This document shows, piece after piece, positions 1-8,252 of a stretch of 37,745 nt of DNA. Position numbers and translations under genes: made by a program. Source of the DNA: Syntrophomonadaceae bacterium (GTDB lineage: Bacteria > Bacillota > Syntrophomonadia > Syntrophomonadales > Syntrophomonadaceae); NCBI GenBank assembly GCA_012522955.1, contig JAAYJK010000074.1, positions 1-37,745 on the forward strand. Direction: 5' to 3'. The notes under the pieces were generated by a model, which saw nothing but the letters and a program-made list of their open reading frames with translations, was not told the origin of the DNA and searched no databases. Each line of letters opens with the position of its first letter. Position 1 is the stretch's first letter.

Positions 1-287
1 ATAATATTCTGAGATACCTTTTTTTTGCCAATAGCTTTCGGCAACCACAATTGACTGGACCCCCATGCTCGCTGACAAGCCCAGATGCATAGAAGACCCG
101 CTGGGATGAATCCGATTAGTGGGGGTAAGGGAATAGTTAAAGGCAAGGCCATGACGATAAACATCAAGCCAAAACTCTGGGAACCGATAATATTAAATAA
201 ATCTTCTACAGTAAAATCAGCTTCTTTTTTACTTATAACAGTGCGAATAAATTGACTGGGTAGTTTAGGTTCCAAGAGGCGATTCAT
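1..287 (-). CDS. ExoD-like (exopolysaccharide synthesis) membrane protein, 3' part missing
   Basis: The 95 N-terminal codons of a gene that runs off the left edge. The translation starts MNRLLEPKLPSQF, then has a short amphipathic stretch with VEDLFNIIG, a hydrophobic segment rich in Leu/Pro (MALPLTIPLPPLIGFIPAG) and a basic WLPKAIGKKK tail. This order is typical of the ExoD family, small membrane proteins first linked to exopolysaccharide production in rhizobia and found widely in bacteria, mostly without known biochemical function. The ATG at 287 is preceded by AAAGGAG with 11 bases of spacing. An inverted repeat (341-400) lies just upstream and could affect its expression. Family call is by motif pattern only. 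Confidence 0.72.
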   Translation of the reverse strand, partial: MNRLLEPKLPSQFIRTVISKKEADFTVEDLFNIIGSQSFGLMFIVMALPLTIPLPPLIGFIPAGLLCIWACQRAWGSSQLWLPKAIGKKKVSQNI

Positions 288-340
288 TGAATAGCCTGCT
301 CCTTTCTATAATAGACCTTTCCCCCAATTATATCCCAACC

Positions 341-400
341 GGTGCCGGGTGTTAAGATCCTAAGTTTTGGCCAATAACTTAATAACTCAACACCGGCACC
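341..400. repeat. Imperfect inverted repeat upstream of the ExoD-like gene
   Basis: Arm 341-353 (GGTGCCGGGTGTT) pairs with arm 389-400 (AACACCGGCACC) with a single bulged G; the loop is about 35 bases. It lies about 55 bases upstream of the ExoD-like start codon. There is no T-run next to it, so it does not look like an intrinsic terminator. It could be a leader structure or a relic of a small repeat element. Confidence 0.5.
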
Positions 401-508
401 AGAATATATGATGGATTTCGGCCCAATTTCAGATCTTCAACTGTACTTTCATCACTAAAAAAGATGAAATGGCACCGTTGTTATTAATAATAAATTTTGC
501 TTTTCCTA

Positions 509-940
509 TTAAGGGATATAATGACCCAGTATAATTTTTAATTGACCATCGCTTCCTACGATAAAATCGTAGAAATAGTCCTGATAATTATTATATTTCT
601 TTATGAAGTTTTCATCCAATTGCAGCACTTCGTAAAACCCATAGTGCTTATAGTTGGGTGCTACCTAAAGGAGATGATTTACTCCAGTAGTAGTCAATGA
701 ATAGTTTTCCATTGTCTCGGCATCAGCAAATTTGGAGTCAAGGGTAATAACTATTTCACGGAACGCTTCATTATCTGAGGTATATTGTACATCAGATGGC
801 ATTCGGCTGAAATAAGTAAATCCATTACCTTGCAAAATAATTTGCTGGCTGACTGGAGCTTGTTCCATATCTTCTTTGGTAATCAATTCTCCGGTAATAC
901 GTTGAACAGTAAACAGTGTTCCTGCTCCCAGCTCATGGTT
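509..940 (-). pseudogene. Decayed ORF of unknown family with an in-frame TAG
   Basis: On the minus strand an open frame runs from 940 (upstream TAA) through ...LFTVQRITGELITKEDMEQ... to TAG at 665-667, and the same frame continues past that stop with a coding-looking sequence (NYKHYGFYEVLQLDENFIKK...) to TAA at 509-511. The amino-acid composition is protein-like on both sides of the TAG, which is one base change from CAG. There is no convincing start codon or ribosome binding site at the upstream end. I read this as a small gene that has lost its N-terminus and gained a stop. The family is not recognised. A short intact 73-residue protein starting at an internal TTG cannot be excluded. Confidence 0.4.
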
Positions 941-1035
941 TTAAATCCAAAGCCTGGTAGCTTCTATGCACTAGGATGGTTTTGCAAAATATTGAAACAG
1001 GATCAGACTGGTATGAAGGCTAATATTCGATGATA

Positions 1036-3030
1036 TTATGACTGTCTTACAATACTAATAAACAAATCGGTCAGTTGGGGATCAAATTTAACCCCGGATA
1101 ATTGTTGGATTCTTAATAAGGCCTCTCCTTGTCTGAGAGCTTGATCATTGATGGGATTTAAGAGATTATCATATTGTTCCGCTATGGCAATAATCCTTGA
1201 CTGAATGGGGATTTCCTCTCCTTTTAGACCTTTGGGGTATCCGTTTCCATCCCATCTTTCATGATGGTAATATACAGCTTCAGCCAAATCGAGAGTATTA
1301 TCAAATAAATTCAGGATTCGGTAGCCAACTATGGGATGTTGTTGCTTTTCCAATTTTTCCATGGTGCTTAATTTAGATGTTTTACAGAGCAATTCGTCAC
1401 TTAATACAATTTTACCTATATCATGGTAGAATCCCGCATCCTTGACGTTTTTAATGTCTGATTGAGGCCATTCCAAGGCAATTCCCATTTTCCCACATAA
1501 GCGATTGATGTTTTCGGAGTGGTTTTTTTCCCTGGGGCTTCTTTCATGCAGTGCTGAGATCAGCTCGGCCAGCATTAGCATCTCATTTCTGTTCCTCTGG
1601 GAGGTTTTTTCCAGATACATTTCATTTTCGGCCTTCCTGAAACTCTGCTCCACACTCTCCTCGAGACTATATTTAGTATAGGAACCCATGGAAATACTAC
1701 ACTTAATTACCTGGGATGTATCCTGTACTAAGTCTTGTTTGATTTGGGCCATAATTTTTCCAACTCCTTGAGGGTCAGTACAAGGCAACAGTAAGACAAA
1801 CTCATCTCCGCCAATTCTGGCCCCGGTTCCATTATTTCCACATACTGACTGCAGTACCCGGGCCACTTTAATAATCAGATTATCTCCTGCAGTATGTCCA
1901 AAGATGTCATTGGAAAGCTTTAAACAATTCAGATCTCCATAAATAATGGAAAGGGGAAGGCATTCTGCTCTATTATACTTAAATATTTCCATTTCAAAAC
2001 CTTGCCGGTTAATAAGGCCGGTCAATGAATCATGGTAACTCAGATACTGAATCTTTTCCTCATTTTTGATTCTTTCGGATATATTCATGAAGGTAATAAC
2101 ACCGCCTACGAGCTTATTATTTTTATTTTTGGGATAGGCATAATATTGGACTTCAAAATATGTACCATCAGCCCTCCAGAAAACCTCATCTTCAGCATGC
2201 ACTTTTTCTCCTGAAATAATCACTTTATGTATCCTGCATTGAGATATTGGTAGCTTGGAGCCGTCCTTATATCTACTGTGAATAAGATCATGCATATCCT
2301 TCCCTATCAACTCTTCTTCATCTTTATAGCCTAAGAGCTCAAGACAGCGCATGTTGCAAAAGGTACATTTGCCATCCAGATCAATACCATATATACCTTC
2401 CGCCGCCGTGTCCAGAATCAGCCTTAATTCACTTTTGCTCTCTTCCAAAATTAGATTGGCATTAAGCAAGGCATCAGCTGATTCTTTTCTGCTTTTTTCA
2501 AAATAGGCTATTATCATTATAAAACCCAGAGTGGCACCGGCCATATTAAGCAAAGACTCAGTGTTAAACTCAGCCGGCTGCCAGGCGCTCTGATTGGATA
2601 GTATAAAATACAGCATATAGGCATAGAACATGCTTAATATTATTCGCGCTTTTTGAGTACCTAAAAGAAAATAAGCTACTGGAGGCAGGGTAACCATCCA
2701 AAATAAGGCATAGTTGGTATTTTGGGTCATTTCAAACAATAGCAGCAATATGATCATTAACAGACCCACGGCAACATAGGTGCCCATATATATGTTATCG
2801 GTTCTATGAAAATATATCAGGGTGATAAATGCCAGCAGGGCAAAAATGGCATTTATATAAATTGACTTGGGATCGCAAATAATCAGACTGTTTAATACAG
2901 CAAAAAGTGCACAACCCATAGTCATACTCAAAAGGACAATATTTAAAAGGAAAACTCTTCTGTACGCAGGGTGTGCTTTATCGAATCTCCCGTTATTGCT
3001 TAAATATTTATGTAGCCAATTCTCTTCCAT
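1036..3030 (-). CDS. Membrane PAS-GGDEF-HD-GYP cyclic-di-GMP enzyme
   Basis: Predicted bifunctional c-di-GMP signalling protein of 664 residues at the cytoplasmic membrane. Residues about 25-180 form five to six hydrophobic helices. A PAS domain (about 200-320) follows, with the LDTAAEGIYGIDLDGKCTFC start typical of PAS. The GGDEF domain has an intact GGDEF signature (GARIGGDEFVLLLP, near residue 406), so diguanylate cyclase activity is plausible. The HD-GYP domain has the HDIGK motif (near 535) and HHERWDGNGYPKGLKG (near 593), the hallmark of c-di-GMP phosphodiesterases of this class. Having synthase and hydrolase domains together is common in Clostridia; which activity dominates cannot be read from sequence. 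The ATG at 3030 has GAGGAGC 7 bases upstream. The gene stands alone. Confidence 0.93.
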   Translation of the reverse strand: MEENWLHKYLSNNGRFDKAHPAYRRVFLLNIVLLSMTMGCALFAVLNSLIICDPKSIYINAIFALLAFITLIYFHRTDNIYMGTYVAVGLLMIILLLLFEMTQNTNYALFWMVTLPPVAYFLLGTQKARIILSMFYAYMLYFILSNQSAWQPAEFNTESLLNMAGATLGFIMIIAYFEKSRKESADALLNANLILEESKSELRLILDTAAEGIYGIDLDGKCTFCNMRCLELLGYKDEEELIGKDMHDLIHSRYKDGSKLPISQCRIHKVIISGEKVHAEDEVFWRADGTYFEVQYYAYPKNKNNKLVGGVITFMNISERIKNEEKIQYLSYHDSLTGLINRQGFEMEIFKYNRAECLPLSIIYGDLNCLKLSNDIFGHTAGDNLIIKVARVLQSVCGNNGTGARIGGDEFVLLLPCTDPQGVGKIMAQIKQDLVQDTSQVIKCSISMGSYTKYSLEESVEQSFRKAENEMYLEKTSQRNRNEMLMLAELISALHERSPREKNHSENINRLCGKMGIALEWPQSDIKNVKDAGFYHDIGKIVLSDELLCKTSKLSTMEKLEKQQHPIVGYRILNLFDNTLDLAEAVYYHHERWDGNGYPKGLKGEEIPIQSRIIAIAEQYDNLLNPINDQALRQGEALLRIQQLSGVKFDPQLTDLFISIVRQS

Positions 3031-3412
3031 ATTATTTGCTCCTCGTCTCGAGCATTTTTATTGCCGGCTTCCCACTAATAGCTGTACTGGAGGTACAAGC
3101 TTGCATCTGGCAAAAAAATTCGGTTCAGCGAGCTTTGATTGACCATGGAGATGATGAAATGCAAGGCCTAGTATTAATTTGCCTAGTCTATCCAAAATAA
3201 GGATTAATTATTATCATTCTAAAGTATGATTATTGTACTTTGAATCAGTATTATCTCAACTATTCCTATAGAAACAATACCACATATTCATCCTATCGAC
3301 ATATTAATTTAGGACGATTTTGTTATCCATTAATATTTCCCTATCTAAAAAATCTATTTGGCTAGGTATTTTTCCTGCTTGTGACCTAAGGTCATTCCTG
3401 GGGCTTGGGCTT
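3031..3412. other. Intergenic region, no supported gene
   Basis: 382 bases between the GH130 stop and the c-di-GMP gene start. Short plus-strand frames enter from inside the neighbouring gene and have no ribosome binding site. It is AT-rich in 3200-3370 and probably holds the promoter of the c-di-GMP gene at its right side's complement and a 3' untranslated region, but no clear -35/-10 pair or strong hairpin was found. Confidence 0.5.
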
Positions 3413-4570
3413 TTATAGTGAGTATTGATGCTTGCCAGTCAATGGATCTACCCTGAATAGATTACAGATCTCATTTAGTATTTCTATATTTGCTAATCCC
3501 AGGTTCATGACTGTATCATGGCCGCCATAATATATAGCGACCGTATCCTCCTGGCCATTTAACGTCCCACAGCTGAATACTACATTAGGTACGTGTACAT
3601 AATCACTCTCGTTTACTAAACAATCCCTTGAGCTTGGCATTAATATGGGTTTGGCACTAACCCTGATTTTACTTGGATCACTTGGGTCTTCCAGATCATG
3701 GAATGCCACGCCTAAGCTGTAAGGATTGCCGGCCATAGTTGAACGCACGCCATGAAAAATATTCAACCATCCGAATCGAGTCTTAATAGGCGGGGCCCCG
3801 GGCCCAATCTTGGCCTGGAATGCGCTAGGGCCATGACCGGTGCTCATAATTAGATTGCCAATTTTCCAGGGTCCCGTAGGACTTGGTGCAGAGCCTGCAC
3901 ATATCTGGGCAAATGAACCCCCGATGTGACCTAAACCTGATACTTCCTGTTCTTTATCGTTGGCACGCAGCAAAGCATTCCATCTTCCACTTCTATCCGG
4001 TTCAGGAAATATAACTACATTGCGCATGTCCGGTTGGAAAATAGGACCATGGCGAATAACGGTCTTAAAGTCCTGAGTTACAGCCATCATAACCTTGACT
4101 CTATCGGGATGCTGTTCCTGGTAGGCACTGTAAGTTAATATATATAAGTCCTTCCCAACTTGATTAACCCGAATATCTTCCACCCCACCGGCCTCCCATT
4201 TAATCATCGACTTTATATCGACACCTTCAGCATATACATCATTCTCTGTGGCCGGCAATAAAAATGGTCGGGGTTCTACCATCCAATCGTTTAGGCCATT
4301 TCCACTTACAGCTTTTCCTATTACACTGCGACCATCAGCAATGTGGGAACGAAAAAGCATGATGGTCAGGTTCTTACCAGTAGAACTTGTCACTTGTGCC
4401 ATCCCTGCGTTATGAACCGTATAGGTATGTAAACGTGCTTCATAAGCCCAGACTTTATTGACCTCATGGCAGGTTAATATAGGGTTGCCAGGATAACGCA
4501 AAACCGGTTCATTAATGCTTACGGTTCCCTCAAATTCATTTAACTTAACAGAGGCTTCTATATTGCCCAT
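3413..4570 (-). CDS. GH130-family beta-mannoside phosphorylase/hydrolase-like protein
   Basis: A 385-residue cytoplasmic protein (no signal peptide) with the five-bladed propeller pattern of glycoside hydrolase family 130. The diagnostic segment is GGVEDIRV at residues 129-135, corresponding to the (V)EDPR element that carries the catalytic Asp (here D132); downstream are HGPSAFQAKIGPGAPP, GWLNIFHGV, and the YYGGHDTVMNLGLA C-terminal motif. Family members phosphorolyse or hydrolyse beta-1,2- or beta-1,4-mannosides, releasing alpha-mannose 1-phosphate; the substrate cannot be told from sequence. The Ile in EDIR, where Pro is usual, is a small deviation. Start ATG at 4570 is supported by AAGGAG 8 bases upstream. 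No sugar transporter gene is nearby, which makes an internal glycan or N-glycan-like substrate as possible as an imported one. Confidence 0.85.
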   Translation of the reverse strand: MGNIEASVKLNEFEGTVSINEPVLRYPGNPILTCHEVNKVWAYEARLHTYTVHNAGMAQVTSSTGKNLTIMLFRSHIADGRSVIGKAVSGNGLNDWMVEPRPFLLPATENDVYAEGVDIKSMIKWEAGGVEDIRVNQVGKDLYILTYSAYQEQHPDRVKVMMAVTQDFKTVIRHGPIFQPDMRNVVIFPEPDRSGRWNALLRANDKEQEVSGLGHIGGSFAQICAGSAPSPTGPWKIGNLIMSTGHGPSAFQAKIGPGAPPIKTRFGWLNIFHGVRSTMAGNPYSLGVAFHDLEDPSDPSKIRVSAKPILMPSSRDCLVNESDYVHVPNVVFSCGTLNGQEDTVAIYYGGHDTVMNLGLANIEILNEICNLFRVDPLTGKHQYSL

Positions 4571-4686
4571 TTCGACGCTCCTTTTTTCATTTATGCTGAT
4601 TCTTCCTCTTATTGGCCTTCATTCTATCTGTACAGCAGAGTAAATCTTCCGGAAAGGATATTAAAGCCATAAAACACCAAATTCAA

Positions 4687-5010
4687 TCATTCAATATTGC
4701 TCTTAAACCGCTTTCTATAAATATATCTAAGAGATAGAATCGGGCTTTTCCAAGGCATCTTGGGGCCTGAATAACGCATAACTTCTTTTATCCTATCTCT
4801 CATTTCCCTCTTATAACAATGAACCTGGCACTTTGAACACACCGGCTTCTTATCCCCATAAAAGCACTTGTCAATGCGTTTTTGGGCATAATCAAATAAA
4901 TCCGAGCAATCGCTGCAGAGTTTATTTTTCTTGGTACCATGCATGTCGTGGCAATAGATGCTGATCATTCTTCGCACGGTTTCTGTCTCTAATTGTCTTG
5001 AATAAGCCAT
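4687..5010 (-). CDS. YgbA-family (nitrous oxide-stimulated promoter) protein
   Basis: A 107-residue soluble protein with two clusters of cysteines: ICYCH-type element near residues 19-35 (CHDMHGTKKNKLCSDC) and CxxCxVHCYKREMR near residues 59-70, followed by MRYSGPKMPW and a basic tail. This is the pattern of the YgbA_NO family (E. coli YgbA), whose promoters respond to nitric oxide in enterobacteria. The biochemical role is not settled; the conserved Cys/His set suggests metal or Fe-S binding. The ATG at 5010 has GGAGG 5 bases upstream. A perfect 16-bp palindrome lies 46 bases upstream of the start (5057-5072), a likely operator. Alone in its transcription unit. Confidence 0.85.
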   Translation of the reverse strand: MAYSRQLETETVRRMISIYCHDMHGTKKNKLCSDCSDLFDYAQKRIDKCFYGDKKPVCSKCQVHCYKREMRDRIKEVMRYSGPKMPWKSPILSLRYIYRKRFKSNIE

Positions 5011-5056
5011 TTTATCCTCCGCCTTATTTATGTCTTCCCCTCAAGCCTTTTTCTCA

Positions 5057-5072
5057 TTAGTTCTAGAACTAA
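5057..5072. promoter_or_regulatory. Perfect 16-bp palindrome, putative operator of the YgbA-family gene
   Basis: TTAGTTCTAGAACTAA reads the same on both strands and lies 46 bases upstream of the YgbA-family start codon. Symmetry, length and location suit a dimeric winged-helix regulator; it looks more like MarR-type operators than the enterobacterial NsrR site. The binding protein is not in this window. Confidence 0.5.
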
Positions 5073-5183
5073 CAAAAAAACCCATTCTTATCGGCCTGCC
5101 TGATCTTGCGGTAAATACAAGGAGTAAAGTTTGCGCCAAATCATCATACTCCCCACTATACGGTATAATTGCTCCTTTATAGA

Positions 5184-5219
5184 AAAATGACTATCTATAT
5201 CATGATAGCCATTTTTTTA
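5184..5219. terminator. Bidirectional-looking intrinsic terminator
   Basis: Arm 5184-5195 (AAAATGACTATC) pairs with 5204-5215 (GATAGCCATTTT) with one mismatch and an 8-base loop, flanked by a T-run on the plus side and by T-rich sequence on the minus strand. It probably ends the ABC importer operon transcribed leftward from 8252, about 280 bases past its last stop codon. Confidence 0.6.
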
Positions 5220-5494
5220 TGGTTTTTCTACCATACGTATTATGTTTTCGGCATCCAGATTCCAAAGGCAAAAAATCTTTTTATTTGCCCAGATCATCCC
5301 ATATTGTTTGTCCTTGAAATGCCCAACTTTTATTCTTCCCCTTTTTCATCGCTATTGTTTCATCGCAATTTCCATGCTCTGCTTATCCAGTTTGTTGGTG
5401 AACATATTATCGTTGGAATTCACCGCTTCATTATCGTTTATTAAAATCATTACACTATATTATTTGATAATCGCCCAATTATTATTCTATATTT
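5220..5494. other. AT-rich 3' region of the ABC importer operon, no supported gene
   Basis: This stretch lies between the ATPase stop codon and the terminator. Two tiny minus-strand frames (5352-5450, 32 codons; 5281-5349, 22 codons) are present but lack ribosome binding sites. Nothing else was recognised. Confidence 0.4.
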
Positions 5495-6274
5495 CTATCC
5501 TCTAGCCTCCATGGCCGCCTGTTTGCTCTCTTCCCATATCAGCTCAAGGATTTCCTTTTTCATCCGAATAAACTCCGGGGTAATTATAAAGCTATGGTCC
5601 CGGGGACGATTCAGAGGCACTTGCATGATCTTCTTAATCGTACCCGGCTGCCTAGTCATAATATATATAGTATCGGCCAGGAAAATAGCTTCATCAATAT
5701 CATGGGTAATAAAAAGGATAGTCTTTTGGTCTTCTTCCCAAACCTGCAACAGCAATTCCTGCATTACTACTCTGGTTTGAGCATCCAGAGCTCCAAAAGG
5801 TTCATCCATTAAAAGCACTTGTGGATCATTGGCCAGGGCTCGAGCAATAGCTACCCGCTGCTTCATACCCCCGGAAAGGGCTTTAGGATACATCTTCCTG
5901 AATTGAATAAGCTCGGTAACCTTAAGGTAATGATCAACTTTACTCTCGATCTCCATCGGGTTCAGCCGCTGTTGCCGAGGACCAAAAGCTACATTTTGCT
6001 CCACTGTGAGCCAGGGAAACAGGGTGTAGGACTGAAAAACCATACCCCGGTCCGGCCCGGGTCCGGTTATGATATTTCCATTCAGGCTTATAGTGCCCTG
6101 GGTAGCATTCTCCAGACCAGCCGCAATATTTAAAAGGGTAGTTTTCCCGCAGCCGCTAGGTCCCACAATGACCGCAAATTCATTGGGCTCAATATGCATA
6201 TTAATATCCTGCAGAGCATTTACTGTACTACTGTCATCAACAAATGTTTTATATAATCCATTCACGTAAAGCAT
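5495..6274 (-). CDS. ABC importer ATPase, SsuB/TauB/NrtD type
   Basis: A 259-residue ATP-binding subunit that drives import with the permease at 6275-7102 and the lipoprotein at 7245-8252. Walker A is GPSGCGKTT, the Q-loop region is MVFQSYTLFPWLTV, the signature is LSGGMKQR, Walker B is VLLMDEPFGALD, and the switch His is in ITHDIDEAIFLAD. The overall length and the ALDAQTR and RPRDHSF elements fit the nitrate/sulfonate/taurine family. The start codon directly abuts the permease stop (one base between), implying translational coupling. The substrate of this family ranges over sulfonates, nitrate, pyrimidine precursors and thiamine precursors; nothing here fixes it. Confidence 0.92.
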   Translation of the reverse strand: MLYVNGLYKTFVDDSSTVNALQDINMHIEPNEFAVIVGPSGCGKTTLLNIAAGLENATQGTISLNGNIITGPGPDRGMVFQSYTLFPWLTVEQNVAFGPRQQRLNPMEIESKVDHYLKVTELIQFRKMYPKALSGGMKQRVAIARALANDPQVLLMDEPFGALDAQTRVVMQELLLQVWEEDQKTILFITHDIDEAIFLADTIYIMTRQPGTIKKIMQVPLNRPRDHSFIITPEFIRMKKEILELIWEESKQAAMEARG

Positions 6275-7102
6275 TTATTGTCCCAACCTTTCATACCACG
6301 GGAATAGTAATCTAGACAGGTATCTAAATAAATAGTCGGTGATAATTCCCAGGCAGCCTATGACTATTAGACCGGCAAAAATCTGGTCGGTTTTCAGGAA
6401 ACGCTGGGACCTCATGATCATAAAACCTAATCCAGAATTGGCGGCCACCAATTCTGCTATAACCAGGTAAGTCCAGGCCCAGCCCATACATATTCTCAAA
6501 TTATCCATAATGCCGGGCAGAGCAGCTGGCAAAAGCACCCGTGTATAGACAGCTGTACCTCTGGTTCCTAGAGTATAAGAGGCCTTGAGCAAATCGCCTG
6601 GCACTGATGAAACGGTGTCCTGTACCATCAAGACCAGTTGAAAAAAAGTACCGACAAAGATAACCATCATCTTCTCCAATTCCCCGATCCCAAAATACAG
6701 AATCATAAGGGGGATTAAAGCGGTAACCGGAAGGTAACGAACAAAGCCAATAAAGGGAGCCGAAAATCCTTCCACTTTCTTGCTGCTAGCCATTAGAATG
6801 CCTAAAGGAATAGCCAATAGGGCTGCAAAAAAGAATCCTAATAATACCCGGTAAAGACTGATTAGGGTATATGGTACCAGAATACCACCAGTATAAAGAG
6901 TAACAAATGCCTCTGCCACATCCAGGGGAGAAGGCAAAAATATTGGGTTTACTCTTATTATGAAAGTTAATAAACACCAAGTTGCGCTAATAATAATAAG
7001 CGATAAAATGGTATATCGTCGAGAAACTACCTTCCCTTTATCTTTTTCTCCTTCTGCCTGCTTCTTTTTGAGCTTGAAGCTTGTAAATCCATTACTTTGC
7101 AT
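6275..7102 (-). CDS. ABC importer permease, SsuC/TauC type
   Basis: A 275-residue inner-membrane permease with six predicted helices between residues about 35 and 265 and the EAA-loop contact for the ATPase (RVLLPAALPGIMDNLRICMGWAW region). I place the start at the ATG at 7102 (MQSNGFTSFKLKKK), because AGGAGG lies four bases before it; the frame is open to an upstream ATG at 7132, but no ribosome binding site precedes that one. Upstream in the same operon is the binding lipoprotein, separated by 142 bases that contain a strong hairpin (7182-7221); downstream is the ATPase gene, directly adjoining. Confidence 0.92.
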   Translation of the reverse strand: MQSNGFTSFKLKKKQAEGEKDKGKVVSRRYTILSLIIISATWCLLTFIIRVNPIFLPSPLDVAEAFVTLYTGGILVPYTLISLYRVLLGFFFAALLAIPLGILMASSKKVEGFSAPFIGFVRYLPVTALIPLMILYFGIGELEKMMVIFVGTFFQLVLMVQDTVSSVPGDLLKASYTLGTRGTAVYTRVLLPAALPGIMDNLRICMGWAWTYLVIAELVAANSGLGFMIMRSQRFLKTDQIFAGLIVIGCLGIITDYLFRYLSRLLFPWYERLGQ

Positions 7103-7181
7103 AAATCCTCCTGATAAACTAAAAGCTGCCATTCATTGCTTTGTTCTAAGATTGAGCTCAGCTTCTTCCCCGGCACACAGA

Positions 7182-7221
7182 AATAAGCGGATAATTTCTG
7201 CTTTAGAAATTTCCGCTTATT
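7182..7221 (-). other. Strong intercistronic hairpin between binding-protein and permease genes
   Basis: Outer stem AATAAGCGGA / TCCGCTTATT (10 bp), a single unpaired base, then inner stem AATTTCT / AGAAATT with a 5-base loop. On the transcribed minus strand no T-run follows, so this is more likely an mRNA-stabilising or processing structure than a full terminator. Such hairpins after the binding-protein gene commonly raise its level relative to the membrane subunits. Confidence 0.65.
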
Positions 7222-7244
7222 GTTTAAATGTAAAATCAAACTAT

Positions 7245-8252
7245 CTATTTGGAAGCTTGAACAAAGTCAGGATTAATAATTTCCTCAGCCTTGACTTCGG
7301 TATCAATTATTCCCTTATCAGCCCAAAACTCCAGAGCTAAATTGCTCAGGCTATAGATAGTTCCTTCAGCCGGCTCGGGATCAAAGAAAGCCAGGTTTTC
7401 CGCTTGGCCCATAAATTGGACTCCTCCGGCCATTTCCGTTATTTCCTCTTCCGTCAAGCCTAGAGCCCCTGCCATTATTTTATTTCCCTCTTCAGGATTT
7501 TCCTTATAAAATGCTATGGCTTCATTCCAGGCATCAACCAGCCCCTGCACGGCCTCCGGGTTCTGCTCAATGAAGTCCTGCCGCATGGAGATAACATCCA
7601 CAATCATTCCTGGAAAATCGCGACTGGATGCCAGTACATGGCCTCCTTCACGCTGCCCGGCATTGGTTAGCCAGGGTTCCCAGGCTACTGCAGCATCAAG
7701 TCTGCCGGCAACAAAAGCGGCTCCGGCATCACCAGCAGTCATTTCCTGAATATCTATGGTACTCTCATCAACATCGTATTTATCCAGTATAGCCAGGAAG
7801 AAGAAATAACTGGTAGATGACTTATCCAAGCCTACCGTCTTGCCGGCTAGATCGGCTACGGATTGAACGTCGGCGGAAGCAATAATGCCATCACCACCAT
7901 AGGACTGATCCATAGCACAAACGAAACTAATGGGGGCACCATTGGCATAATGGATAACTTCCCGGTCCACTACATTGCCCAAAGCCTGAATTTCATCGGC
8001 CAAAATAGCTGCTGCGTATTGGGACTCATCTTCAATTACAACCATTTCTGGATGTATATTATGATTCGCAAAAAAACCTTTTTCCTCAGCAATATAGAGC
8101 GGGCCATAGCCTACCCAGGTACAATGGCCAATTTTAAACTTGACCGCTTCCTGTTCAGCCGGTTCTTCTGATCCCCCACAGCCAGCTACTAAGCCGGATG
8201 CCAGAGCGACAATAAGCAACAAAACTAAACCAAAAAACCTAAACCTTTTCAT
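7245..8252 (-). CDS. Substrate-binding lipoprotein of the SsuABC/TauABC-type importer
   Basis: A 335-residue NMT1/SsuA-like periplasmic-binding-protein family member, anchored outside the membrane. The signal peptide MKRFRFFGLVLLLIVALAS ends in a lipobox (LVAGC) with the acylated Cys at residue 25. Typical family stretches follow: GYGPLYIAEEKGFF, the DEIQALGNV region, and AVAWEPWL. Start is taken at ATG 8252, eight bases after GGAGG; the frame also opens at 8276 (MLYMEGRI) but without a ribosome binding site. First gene of the importer operon, preceded by about 340 bases without a gene that may hold a structured leader. The ligand is unknown; the aromatic and acidic residues in the pocket cannot be mapped by eye. 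Confidence 0.92.
   Translation of the reverse strand: MKRFRFFGLVLLLIVALASGLVAGCGGSEEPAEQEAVKFKIGHCTWVGYGPLYIAEEKGFFANHNIHPEMVVIEDESQYAAAILADEIQALGNVVDREVIHYANGAPISFVCAMDQSYGGDGIIASADVQSVADLAGKTVGLDKSSTSYFFFLAILDKYDVDESTIDIQEMTAGDAGAAFVAGRLDAAVAWEPWLTNAGQREGGHVLASSRDFPGMIVDVISMRQDFIEQNPEAVQGLVDAWNEAIAFYKENPEEGNKIMAGALGLTEEEITEMAGGVQFMGQAENLAFFDPEPAEGTIYSLSNLALEFWADKGIIDTEVKAEEIINPDFVQASK

Noticed and set aside
2973-3200. Plus-strand frame ending in a protein-like stretch (RALIDHGDDEMQGLVLICL)
   Set aside because: Most of the frame is antisense to the c-di-GMP gene and there is no start signal; at most a relic that I could not assign.
5281-5450. Two tiny adjacent minus-strand frames (32 and 22 codons) after the ABC ATPase gene
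   Set aside because: Neither start codon has a ribosome binding site and the peptides have no recognisable features.
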